A DNA stretch of 64,000 bases from Taudactylus pleione (Eukaryota > Chordata > Amphibia > Anura > Myobatrachidae): assembly GCA_031769625.1 (NCBI GenBank), contig JAUIMM010000721.1:1231001-1295000 (forward strand), in the 5' to 3' direction. The stretch's first letter is position 1; the number at the start of each line of letters is the position of its first letter. Under the pieces are notes generated by a model, which saw only the letters and a list, made by a program, of their open reading frames with translations, searched no databases and was not told the DNA's origin. Shown piece by piece: positions 32,121-43,560 of the stretch. The position numbers and the translations under genes are program-made.

Positions 32121-33100
32121 TTTATGATTTCATGGCTGGGGTCGATAAACCATAAAGAAGATGTCATTGCCCACTTTACTTGAGCTATATGAGATGCTGT
32201 ATGAGAAACATGGTGCATAGGTGCACGAAGGGGAAGTTTCACCACAGAGGACCATTCTCTGGCAGCTACTGTACCTTATAAGGTCTGATAAATGTATCTG
32301 ACAATCTGGCTGATGGGCATCACAGATTTATATTTTTTGTAGACAATAAAACCTGGTGTCCTAAAAATATATCAGGGTTGATCTACAATGTTTATCTCTG
32401 AGGTTTTATATGGAATTTGATCTTTAATGAGTTTCCAATGATTTCATTATTTTTTCTGTGGAGATTTATGACCAGGGATAGCTCTCTGGATATGGGCCAT
32501 AGAAGTTATAGGTTGGGAATGATACATATAATTGGCAAATAATGGACTGCTTGGTTTTGGTTGGAATAATTATATGTGACCACAGCATTAGGTATTCAAT
32601 ACACCCGGTCATCTTGCTGGAATCCAACATAAATTTTGAGATATTCTTCTAAGCATTGATTGACTCTTTCTGAATTACCTTTGCTCTGTGGGTGGTAAGC
32701 TAAGGAAACATTTAGCTGTATATGGAAGGATTTACAAAAAATCATTGGTCTTCTAACATCCCTGGAAATAAAAAATTAATGTTTAAAAATCAAATGTGTT
32801 GTCTGTGGTACTGATGGCAATGTCTTGAGAAGTACAAAGTGTGCCATTGTAGCAAAACTGAAATTGTGGTTTACCCCTTATGAAGGGAGAAGTTAATTGA
32901 TCGTCCATTGCAATTTCCCCCCATGGACTAGAAGGGATTAGTAAAGACATGGGTGCATTTGCAAAGGTACAGTCTGTGCAGAAGGAAATATAATTGCAAA
33001 TTTAAAGTGTCCAGCAACTTGGGAATTATGACAATGCTGCAATGTTGTTTGTGTTATCATGTATTGCAAATGAATTGTAAAACATCCTTCCCCTATTCGC
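32110..33100 (-). pseudogene. Second Ty3/gypsy integrase remnant
   Basis: Minus strand in order: HNSQVAGHFKF near 33030 (start of the zinc-binding region), SFCTDCTFANAPMSLL near 32985, SPWGEIAMD near 32930, then SLAYHPQSKGNSERVNQCLE near 32720-32650 with the catalytic Glu block, YNYSNQNQAVHYLP near 32540, and the C-terminal block LLSTKNINL and PSARLSDTFIRPYKVQ near 32360-32280. The finger is internally deleted between AGHF and CTDC and the second-Asp block is lost. It differs from the chromovirus at the left end, so it is a separate family or lineage. Frameshifts throughout. Confidence 0.8.
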
Positions 33101-33365
33101 ATTCATACTGATATTTTTTAATGCCAGTATACATGAATACTTACCTGCCAGTACAGCTCTTCTGATACAGAGCTGTCCCAGCAAAAAAGTGACTTCCAGG
33201 TTTATAACTCAGGAGTCCCAACCCTCTCCAGGGTCTTGTGGTGGAAAGAAGCACAAAGGCTTTTATATGAAACATCAACTACAGATGACATTGCCTATTG
33301 GACAAAAAGTTGCACTATTTGGAGTTTGCTGCATATGGGCAAATCATAGTGATGGAATGGGATTG
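33101..33365. other. No gene recognised
   Basis: Spacer between the gypsy remnant and a MITE. The frame at 33189-33416 has no known motif and runs into the MITE. Confidence 0.35.
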
Positions 33366-33795
33366 AAATACCGGCGGATGCCCAACAGGATGAAAATCCC
33401 GACTGGGGCAGGTTAGTACCATAACCCTCCCCTGTTCCCCCCTAACCCTCCCTTAGTGGTGCCTAACCCTAAACCCCTCTTACCACTCCATAAACCAAAC
33501 CGTCTCAGGGGGGTGACTAACCCTAATCTCTCCCTGGGGGTGCCTAACCGTAACCCTCCACCCTAGGGATGCCTATCCCTAATCTCCCCCCCAAACCTAA
33601 CCCCACTAAACTCCTTAACCTTAAACCTCCCCCCGGCGGCTGACACTAAGGGTGCCCCAGACTAACCTTCATTCAGGCTGGTGCCCTCAGTGTTCCAGCA
33701 TCACGATTAACATAGGTGTCGGTTTTTCGATGCCTATGTTAAATCCCTTGCCTGGATTCCACTGTCGGGATTGAGTTTCATAACTACATCCCCAC
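33366..33795. mobile_element. MITE with CCTAACCC-rich core
   Basis: The C-rich interior with repeated CCTAACCCTA-type blocks and ends carrying ATCCCGAC / GTCGGGAT (33392 and 33764) place it with the element at 30720-30950. The outer borders are not exact. Confidence 0.5.
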
Positions 33796-33875
33796 AGCGA
33801 CATAGCCTTATGTATTGTGGTAAACCTATGAAAGTGGACATTTTGGGTATTCAACAACAACTACATACTGGTAAA

Positions 33876-36800
33876 AACCATGTTGCACTGCAGGGGTAAA
33901 ATGTACAATGTGCAGAGAGTAATGCTGGGTACACACTTAATGATGTGTACCCAGCCAATGTCTTGTGCAGCCAGTCCTGGCGGGGGTGCCAGCATTGGCA
34001 AGTGCGTATGCACTTGCTGATGCCAGGAGCGATGGCACTACAGCGGGGGCCATGCTCATTCAGCAGCATGACCCCCACTGATGATATCGCCCACCGGATC
34101 TGCATGCAGGTCCAATGGGCGATGGCGCTGATGATGCACGGGAGCAGGAACCATCAGCGACGTAGCGGGTACACACTGCCCGATGTGGACAATATGACAT
34201 ATCATCTAATGTGTACCTGGCTTTATATGTGTTAGATGTGGGAGGGGCGTGTCCTAGCTCAGAGCTACATTGCAGTGTAAGGATAAAGCTGCCCAGCATG
34301 TGTGATACCCCGACTCTGATAGAGCCAGTAACTGTGCCCCTGGGTAACACCGTGCTGCACTGCAGGGGGCAGATGTACAATGTGCAGAGAGTTAGATGTG
34401 GGAGGGACGTGTCCTAGCTCAGAGCTACATTACAGTGTAAGGATAAAGCTGCCCAGCATGTGTGATACCCTGACTCTGATAGTACCAGTAACTTGTGCTC
34501 CTGGGTAACACCGTGCTGCACTGCAGGGGGCAGATGTACAATGTGCAGAGAGTTAGATGTGGGAGGGACGTGTCCTAGCTCAGAGCTACATTACAGTGTA
34601 AGGATAAAGCTGCCCAGCATGTGTGATACCCTGACTCTGATAGTGCCAGTAACTGTGCCCCTGGGCAACACCATGCTGCACTGCAGGGGGCAGATGTACA
34701 ATATGCAGAGCGTTAGATGTGGGAGGGATGTGTCCTAGCTCAGAGCTACATTACAGTGAAAGGATAAAGCTGCCCAGCATGTGTGATACCCTGAGTCTGA
34801 TAGAGCCAGTAACTGTGCCCCTGGGTACCACCGTGCTGTACTGCAGGGGGCAGATGTACAATGTGCAGAGAGTTAGATGTGGGAGGGACGTGTCCTAGCT
34901 CAGAGCTACATTACAGTGTAAGGATAAAGCTGCCCAGCTTGTGTGATACCCTGACTCTGATAGAGCCAGTAACTGTGCCCCTGGGTAACACCGTGCTGCA
35001 CTGCAGGGGGCAGATGTACAATGTGCAGAGAGTTAGATGTGGGAGGGACGTGTCCTAGCTCAGAGCTACATTACAGTGTAAGGATAAAGCTGCCCAGCAT
35101 GTGTGATACCCCGACTCTGATAGAGCCAGTAACTGTGCCCCTGGGTAACACCATGCTGCACTGCAGGGGGCAGATGTACAATGTGCAGAGAGTTAGATGT
35201 AGGAGGGACGTGTCCTAGCTCAGAGCTACATTACAGTGTAAGGATAAAGCTGCCCAGCATGTGTGATACCCTGACTCTGATAGTGCCAGTAACTGTGCCC
35301 CTGGGTAACACCATGCTGCACTGCAGGGGGCAGATGTACAATGTGCAGAGAGTTAGATGTGGGAGGGACATGTCCTAGCTCAGAGCTACATTACAGTGTA
35401 AGGATAAAGCTGCCCAGCACGTGTGATACCCTGACTCTGATAGTGCCAGTAACTGTGCCCCTGGGTAACACCATGCTGCACTGCAGAGGGCAGATGTACA
35501 ATGTGAAGAGAGTTAGATGTGGGAGGGACGTGTCCTAGCTCAGAGCTACATTACAGTGTAAGGATAAAGCTGCCCAGCACGTGTGATACCCTGACTCTGA
35601 TAGAGCCAGTAACTGTGCCCCTGGGTAACACCATGCTTCACTGCAGGGGGCAGATGTACAATATGCAGAGCGTTAGATGTGGGAGGGACGTGTCCTAGCT
35701 CAGAGCTACATTACAGTGTAAGGATAAAGCTGCCCAGCATGTGTGATACCCTGACTCTGATAGTGCCAGTAACTGTGCCCCTGGGTAACACCATGCTGCA
35801 CTGCAGGGGGCAGATGTACAATGTGCAGAGAGTTAGATGTGGGAGGGACGTGTCCTAGCTCAGAGCTACATTACAGTGTAAGGATAAAGCTGCCCAGCAT
35901 GTGTGATACCCTGACTCTGATAGTGCCAGTAACTGTGCCCCTGGGTAACACCGTGCTGCACTGCAGGGGGCAGATGTACAATGTGCAGAGAGTTAGATGT
36001 GGGAGGGACGTGTCCTAGCTCAGAGCTACATTACAGTGTAAGGATAAAGCTGCCCAGCATGTGTGATACCCCGACTCTGATAGAGCCAGTAACTGTGCCC
36101 CTGGGTAACACCATGCTGCACTGCAGGGGGCAGATGTACAATGTGCAGAGAGTTAGATGTAGGAGGGACGTGTCCTAGCTCAGAGCTACATTACAGTGTA
36201 AGGATAAAGCTGCCCAGCATGTGTGATACCCTGACTCTGATAGTGCCAGTAACTGTGCCCCTGGGTAACACCATGCTGCACTGCAGGGGGCAGATGTACA
36301 ATGTGCAGAGAGTTAGATGTGGGAGGGACATGTCCTAGCTCAGAGCTACATTACAGTGTAAGGATAAAGCTGCCCAGCACGTGTGATACCCTGACTCTGA
36401 TAGTGCCAGTAACTGTGCCCCTGGGTAACACCATGCTGCACTGCAGAGGGCAGATGTACAATGTGAAGAGAGTTAGATGTGGGAGGGACGTGTCCTAGCT
36501 CAGAGCTACATTACAGTGTAAGGATAAAGCTGCCCAGCACATGTGATACCCTGACTCTGATAGAGCCAGTAACTGTGCCCCTGGGTAACACCATGCTTCA
36601 CTGCAGGGGGCAGATGTACAATATGCAGAGCGTTAGATGTGGGAGGGACGTGTCCTAGCTCAGAGCTACATTACAGTGTAAGGATAAAGCTGCCCAGCAT
36701 GTGTGATACCCTGACTCTGATAGTGCAAGTAACTGTGCCCCTGGGTAACACCATGCTGCACTGCAGGGGGCAGATGTACAATGTGCAGAGAGTTAGATGT

Positions 36801-38455
36801 GGGAGGGATGTGTCCTAGCTCAGAGCTACATTACAGTGTAAGGATAAAGCTGCCCAGCATGTGTGATACCCTGACTCTGATAGTGCCAGTAACTGTGCCC
36901 CTGGGTAACACCGTGCTGCACTGCAGGGGGCAGATGTACAATGTGCAGAGAGTTAGATGTGGGAGAGCATGTCCTATTCCATATTTACATTGCAGTATAA
37001 GAATAAAGCTGCCCAGCATGTGTGATACCCTGACTCTGATAGAGCCAGTAACTGTGCCCCTTGGTAACACCATGCTGCACTGCAGAGGGCAGATGTACAA
37101 TGTGAAGAGAGTTAGATGTGGGAGGGACATGTCCTAGCTCAGAGCTACATTACAGTGTAAGGATAAAGCTGCCCAGCACGTGTGATACCCTGACTCTGAT
37201 AGAGCCAGTAACTGTGCCCCTGGGTAACACCATGCTGCACTGCAGGGGGCAGATGTACAATGTGCAGAGAGTTAGATGTGGGAGGGATGTGTCCTAGCTC
37301 AGAGCTACATTACAGTGTAAGGATAAAGCTGCCCAGCATGTGTGATTCCCTGACTCTGATAGTGCCAGTAACTGTGCCACCTTGGTAACACCATGCTGCG
37401 CTGCAGAGGGCAGATGTACAATGTGCAGAGAGTTAGATGTGGGAGAGCATGTCCTATTCCATATTTACATTGCAGTGGAAGGATAAAGCTGCCCAGCATG
37501 TGTGATACCCTGACTCTGATAGAGCCAGTAACTGTGCTCCTGGGTAACACCATGCTGCACTGCAGGGGCAGATGTACAATGTGCAGAGAGTTAGATGTGG
37601 GGGGGACGTGTCCTAGCTCAGAGCTACATTACAGTGTAAGGATAAAGCTGCCCAGCATGTATGATACCCTGACTCTGATAGTGCCAGTAACTGTGCCCCT
37701 GGGTAACACCATGCTGTTCTGCAGGGGGCAGATGTACAATGTGCAGAGAGTTAGATGTGGGAGGGACGTGTCCTAGCTCAGAGCTACATTACAGTGTAAG
37801 GATAAAGCTGCCCAGCATGTGTGATACCCTGACTCTGATAGTGCCAGTAACTGTGCCCCTGGGTAACACCATGCTGCACTGCAGGGGGCAGATGTACAAT
37901 GTGAAGAGAGTTAGATGTGGGAGGGACGTGTCCTAGCTCAGAGCTACATTACAGTGTAAGGATAAAGCTGCCCAGCATGTGTAATACCCTGACTCTGATA
38001 GTGCCAGTAACTGTGCCCCTGGGTAACACCGTGCTGTACTGCAGGGGGTAGATGTACAATGTGCAGAGAGTTAGATGTGGGAGGGACGTGTCCTAGCTCA
38101 GAGCTACATTACAGTGTAAGGAGAAAGCTGCCCAGCATGTGTGATACCCTGACTCTGATAGTGCCAGTAACTGTGCCCCTGGGTAACACCATGCTGTACT
38201 GCAGGGGGCAGATGTACAATATGCAGAGCGTTAGATGTGGGAGGGACGTGTCCTAGCTCAGAGCTACATTTCAGTGTAAGGATAAAGCTGCCCAGCATGT
38301 GTGATACCCTGACTCTGATAGTGCCAGTAACTGTGCCCCTGGGTAACACCGTGCTGCACTGCCGGGGGCAGATGTACAATGTGCAGAGAGATAGATGTGG
38401 GAGAGCGTGTATTTCATATTTACATTGCAGTATAAGAATAAAGCTGCCCAGCATT
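33876..38455 (+). repeat. 160-bp tandem satellite with higher-order structure
   Basis: About 26 head-to-tail units of 160 bp, each with TTAGATGTGGGAGGGACGTG, GATAAAGCTGCCCAGCATGT and CACTGCAGGGGGCAGATGTA. A variant unit with GGGAGAGC and CATATTTACATTGCAG appears at about 36960, 37440 and 38398. The segments 35021-35980 and 35981-36940 are a near-perfect 960-bp (six-unit) duplication. The first unit (33876-33922) is separated from the rest by a MITE. The 65-residue frames recurring in each unit are artefacts: 160 is not a multiple of three. Confidence 0.97.
33924..34221. mobile_element. MITE inserted in the first satellite unit
   Basis: GCTGGGTACACACTTAATGAT at 33924-33944 is inverted at 34201-34221, 17 of 21 positions matching. 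The interior is GC-rich with a second GGGTACACACT motif near 34168. Satellite sequence flanks it on both sides. Confidence 0.7.
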
Positions 38456-38560
38456 TGTGGGCTATATGCATCAATAATTTACCCCACATGCAAAGATAAT
38501 AAATGTATTTGTCCCGACACCTCTGCATTGCAGCAGGGATTTTTCCAGATGCAGTTATGG

Positions 38561-38744
38561 CAGTGATTCCCAACCTCAGTCCTAAGGGACACTAACAGTC
38601 CTAGGTTTAGTGATATCCATACTAAAGCACAGATGGTTATATCAAAATAACCGAGGTACTAATTATGCCACCTGTGCTCAAGTACAGCTATCCTTAAAAC
38701 CTGGACTATTTGTGTGCCTTGAGGACCATGGTTGGGATCCCCTG
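38561..38744. mobile_element. hAT-type MITE, 184 bp
   Basis: Ends CAGTGATTCCCAACCTCAGT and, inverted, CAGGGGATCCCAACCATGGT. The terminal inverted repeats are about 33 bp. Flanks AGTTATGG and AGTTACTG match at six of eight positions, consistent with a decayed 8-bp hAT target duplication. Confidence 0.75.
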
Positions 38745-39880
38745 AGTTACTGGCTTGTCTTTTGTTTTTACTTCCTACTCAGTATCAGACCCCAGTTATC
38801 CCCATAGAGAACACACCAGGAAATGGTTAATATGTGTCAGGGAGTGATACTGAGTAAGGGGAGGGGCCAGAGCTCAGGTGTATCCCTAGGCAGGTGTGGC
38901 TAGTGCTGAGGTAAGAAAGCTATTTGTTAGGAGAGCACATGTGATCAGTGGGAGGGTTAAGAGAGAGAGGATATAAGGCTGGTGTAGAGAAGGGACAGCT
39001 ATTTGTTTGGTGAGAGGGGAAAAAGGGAATGTGACATAACTGTAGGTGTTGGTGTTTCCGTGAGAGGTGGAGAAGCTGTAATGCTGGGGCTAATAGCACC
39101 AGGATAATACATCACTGTATCTTATGTAATGAATACAGATCTCAGTTGTACAGGGAAATCTTTTCTAGCCTCTAACCTGTAATAGTGTCTGTCCTCTGTA
39201 ACTACCAGGGTGTGAGAATTATTATTATGGACCTGCACAGTGTAGAGAGACTGGAGGTGAAATCACCCAGAGACCCTGTTACTGGGAAATGCCTATTACT
39301 GAGGAGGAGGAGGGGAGAGGGGGGTAACATCTAATTCAGGTTACCTGTGACTGTGTGAAGTATCCAGTCTGTCAGTCTCACCTGATCTGCTCTGATGAGT
39401 TAATACTGTGTAAGCTCTTTCCTGTAAAGAGAGATCCAGACTTATTACCCCCCCCACCCCCAGCTGATCTAAACTGATTGCTGGAGTGTGACCTAATGTA
39501 TATTACGACTATATACACATTGTGTACATTTTATTTGTGTAGATGACCCTGTACAGAGAGCTCTGGTCTATTATTGCACCCCCCTCCCTTATCACCCCTG
39601 ACTACTGGGAATGTGACCTCCTGTGTGTTACTATATAAACATTGTATTAGTACTCTGTGTTAATGATCATCTGCAGAGATTAGTCTGCCAGGGACGCTTG
39701 ATGTTGTGGGATAAGATCCTGGGCAATACTGCTATGATTATAGAGCACAATAAAGTTTGTGTAGTCTGAGTGCCTGTAAAACAATGTTATGTACAGTATG
39801 TGTCCATTCATAACTTAGTACAAATCTGACATTAAATAAAAATCTAATATTCAGTCCATAAAACCATAAACGCTTTAGGT
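38745..39880. other. Low-repeat spacer, no gene recognised
   Basis: Mixed-composition DNA with GA-rich stretches (39290-39330) and a C run near 39450. No open frame with a known motif. It is the least transposon-like stretch of the window, so it may be old host sequence. Confidence 0.35.
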
Positions 39881-40431
39881 CAGATCACCTCACACGCTCA
39901 TGCAACACAATCACACAACGCCTTAACTAAAATATAGACAGACATTGCGTTGGGTGAAATGGGGGCCAGCTTTTTATTAATACTATGTTAAACTATTTAA
40001 GCGAACCTATTTATTTATTAAATTCTTAAACCTAATAATGTGAGGGAGAAAAATGGTGGCGGGGGCTTGGATGGCCTATTATGCAAAGCAACATAACAAA
40101 CAATGTAAGAAAAATAACAAATTAACGGGCCTGAACAGCCCGCCCAATCAAACCTCGGGACCAACTGCCCCCTCATTCCCTACAACTCGCAGGGTGTTGG
40201 CCTTCTGCCTGACCCTGCGGGGATTGCAACTTGGTGGCCCCCATGCCAGTGAGGGGTCCGTACCACCTGGACCGGTGGTACTGACGATGCCCTAAAGTCC
40301 GCCCCAGCTGCACGGGCAACCCCCCAGGAATGAACTAAAGCTATCAAGAACTCCATAAAAACTATAAGACCATACAAGACAGGCCCAACAGGACAAAGTC
40401 CGCCACCATAACTACCCTCCAGCTACTGAAC

Positions 40432-40999
40432 TAAACATCTAAACTCCTCAGACACAGAAACAAGTTTCTGGAAAAAATCTCTAAACCTCCTTTAGATAAA
40501 TGGACCCTGTCTGGTCTAAATAGCTGCCTTTGTGACACCAAGATATTATCATGCCTGGCTACTGCCCCTCCGCTGGCAGCGAGGGCTCTACCAACCACTG
40601 AATTAATCATCCTCCTTGACATCTCTATGGCCCTAGTGCTCCCAGCCCCTCTCCAGACAAGTCTGGCCACAATTTCAGACCATAGGATCCTGCAAAAAGG
40701 CCAAGCCTACACAAGCACAATCAACTCTCTCCTGATAGTCATCCTCAAGTCAAGGCATGTCCTGTCAGATAGGTCATTCCCCCCCAAATGGATGACCAGG
40801 AAACGGGGGTACCCAAACCTGGCCACTGAGTCCCTGAGGACCTCCTGCAATTGCACCCAACGCATACCCCGGTGCCCAATCCACCGGATATGCGGCATCT
40901 CTGGTAACTCTCGATTAGACAAAAACACCTCAGACCTTGCCAACCAAAAAATGTAGGAATGACCTACAACCCAAATGAAAATGTCATCAAGCCAACATC
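40432..40999 (-). pseudogene. SGNH (GDSL-type) hydrolase domain of the Ngaro-like element
   Basis: Predicted esterase-like fold of unknown role in the element. On the minus strand: IWVVGHSYIFWLARSE near 40960-40920 (nucleophile Ser in GHS), WIGHRGMRWVQLQEVL near 40880-40835, LVIHLGGNDLS near 40800-40770 (the GND block), LVWRGAGSTRAIEMSRRM near 40660-40610, and FRPDRVHLSKGGLEIF near 40515-40470 (catalytic Asp and His). All four SGNH residues appear present. One stop near 40706 splits it into two frames (40943-40707 and 40670-40431). A splice-acceptor-like site sits immediately upstream. Hydrolase genes of this kind are known in some Ngaro elements. Confidence 0.75.
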
Positions 41000-41770
41000 C
41001 TGGCAGGAAAGAATAAAAATAGATTAATATAAAATTTTTGCTGGTATGGTTAAAAGCAAATTATGTCAAATTTTGAGAGCTAAGGGATATGTCAGAAATA
41101 ACACTAGGCCTATTTAATCAAAAGCCTATTACCTAGCATGAAGGGTGATTGGGCAGAAAAAATGGGGGGGATCCCAACTTGGCCTGAGGCAAAAACACAA
41201 AACTTCCACCGGCCGGCATGAGCCTAGGTTAAAAACAAGTGATATAACAAAAATTCCTCAAGACCCCCACCTAGGGCGAGTAGCTAGTCCCCAAGTTGGG
41301 ATGCGCCCAGCTCCGAGCCAATGCAGTGCCTGCTGGCCGGCCATGCCCCCATCATATCATAGATCCTTTCGGGCCAATGAATGATTGGACGGGCCGTAAT
41401 GCTGAGGCGTCGACCCAGCAAGCAGGTGCAATCCTTAATTACCCCTGACCAAACAAAAAATTAAATTAAATGAGGAAAGGCACTAGGTACAGCCCTCCCA
41501 TGAAGCCGCTGAAACTTGCCGGCGACCCACTAGAGGACCATCCCCAGTGGACCCCCCCCTTTTGTGGCCAACAAAAGATGTGGGGGTTTTGCCGCATTGC
41601 ACCCTGACCACTGCGTCCTGCTTCCCAGACGTCTGGAAAAGAGGCAAAGTGGCCCGTCTTTTGATGTAGCTCACGCCGCCACCTCAGCCATCCCCTCTGG
41701 CAAGGAAAAAATGTCGCTGGCCGTGCCCCCAAAAACAGATGTACGAGTAAGGTCAAAATTTAGATCTTAC
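41000..41770 (-). other. Possible intron of the Ngaro-like element
   Basis: On the minus strand GAG|GTAAGA at 41771/41770 resembles a donor, and TTTTTATTCTTTCCTGCCAG ending at 41000 resembles a strong acceptor, directly before the SGNH frame. The joined frame does not match in phase with the last upstream frame, so either another donor is used or the upstream frame has shifted. No tyrosine recombinase motif is seen in between. Confidence 0.35.
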
Positions 41771-41890
41771 CTCATGGCCTCTCCCTCAATAGGAATCGGC
41801 TCCACCTTTCCCATGACGAGAGGTAAACCCTGAAGGTCCCAGGGGCCAGGGACCGGGATGCTAGGGCCTCCATGCTGTACGAACCACCTG

Positions 41891-43560
41891 CTACACATAA
41901 TCGGGACATGAATCACCGACCATGTTTGCCCAAGGGGCAAGTCTCCTAAACCTTGCCCACTGAAAACGCGAAAGCGCGTCAGCAACATCATTATTAGTCC
42001 CTGGAACATGCCTGGCGTGAAAATCAATATTAAATTGAAGGCAACGTGATATAATTTGTGCAAATAGTCTAATGGCGGGCAGACCTGCCACTTTCTGTCT
42101 ATTTAGTGCGTCCACTACCCCCATATTGTCGCACCAAAATATAATCGCCCTATCTTGCAATCGCCACCCCCATAGCTCCATCGCGACCATGATAGGGAAA
42201 AGCTCTAATAATAGCATGTCCCTGGTCAAACCGTCTGCTATCCAGCTGTAGGGCCAATGAGCAGCGCACCAAGATTTTCCTAGCATCGCACCAAAGCCCC
42301 AGCCACGTCTGTGTACAGCTGCAATGTGATGTTTGATACTGGGGGGGTTTGCCAAATGCGAATGCCATTAAAATTAGTTAAAAAGGAATCCCAAAAAACT
42401 AGATCTCGCTGAATTTCGCTAGGTAATCGCAGGAAATTATGCGGGCTTCGAGACTTTTGCGTCAGTCTTTCAAGCTTCCTGCAGAAAATCCTTCCGACTG
42501 GAATGACCCTGCACGCAAAGTTGAAAAGACCCAACAGCGACTGGGTCTGCTTTAATGTCAGCTTACCCACCGCCAGGGCCAACACTATTTCATCCTGCAA
42601 TCGCTGCACCTTTTTTACCGGCAAACGACAAAAACCCGCAACCGTATCGATTTCAATGCCTAAAAAGGAAAGTCTTGAGGGGGGTCCCTCTGTTTTGATT
42701 ACCATGATGGGAACCCCAAAATCGGAAAATAGCTTAAACGTGTTTTCAAGCAACTGCGCGCACCTGACGGAATCTTGTGGTCCCACTAACAAGAAGTCAT
42801 CTAGCTAGTGTGCAATACCCGGTTCACGCATCTCCCTAAACAGGCACCAGTGTAGGAAGGAACTAAATTTCTCAAAATAGGCACACGAAATTGAGCAGCC
42901 CATGGGCAGACATTTATGAAAATAAAAACCGTCGTTGATCTTGAACCCCATTGATAACCCCAAGTGATAAACCTCCGGGTGAAGGGGAAGCAGCCTAAAT
43001 GCAGATTCGATGTCAACTTTACACATCAGCGCACCTTCCCGGAAAGAATGAACCAAGTCAATCGCGTCATCAAAAGATTGATAGACCACGTGACAAAGTT
43101 CATTGGGGATAGCATCGTTAACTGACAGCCCCCTCGGGTACGAGAGGTGCTGAATAAAATGAAAGTTTCCCTGGGTTTTTTTGGGGACCACTCCAACCGG
43201 TGATAAAACCAGACCCGGAATTGGAACTTCCGTGAAAGTGCCAAGGATCCTACCCAACTCTTTATTTACCTTCCCTTGTAAAATCAATGGTATGTCACGA
43301 GCTGAACGAAGGTTGTGTCCGGAACCGCCTTGCACCGTAGCTACTATCGGAAGCCTAAACCCTACCATAAAACCTTTGCGCAAGAACGTGGCTACATCCT
43401 GAAGCGGGTACGCCTCTAGCCATGGTGCCATGGCCCCTACCCTGACAGGCGTGAGGGCCCTGCTTAGAATGGTGGACTTACTTGGTAGAGGGGGCACTGG
43501 GGCCACGGCTGGCACTACCCATTTTCCTCCTGACGGGCCTCCGGAACCTTTTGAGCAATC
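41891..43560 (-). pseudogene. DIRS/Ngaro-type reverse transcriptase and RNase H
   Basis: This would copy element RNA into DNA. RT blocks on the minus strand: ELGRILGTFTEVPIPGLVLS near 43265, FHFIQHLSYPRGLSVNDAIP near 43165, CKVDIESAFRLLPLHP near 43020 (first catalytic Asp), PMGCSISCAYFEKF near 42905, and LDDFLLVG near 42805 (active-site Asp pair). The Tyr expected before LDD is a TAG stop. The RNase H follows: LYTDVAGA near 42310, ELFPIMVAMELWGW near 42210, FWCDNMGVVDALNRQ near 42135, and HVPGTNNDVADALSRFQW near 42010. A frameshift lies between the two domains (42280-42355 overlap). The RT family is clearly DIRS-like, not gypsy. Confidence 0.85.

Noticed and set aside
34211..38566. Series of near-identical 65-residue frames (MCRELDVGG...)
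   Set aside because: They recur every 160 bp, which is not a multiple of three, and simply mirror the satellite unit.
38760..39880. 5' exon of a zinc-finger or other host gene
   Set aside because: Composition is less repeat-like, but no coding motif, splice-site pair or promoter could be supported.
41000..41890. Tyrosine recombinase of the Ngaro-like element
   Set aside because: I looked for the R...HxxR...Y pattern in all minus-strand frames and did not find it.
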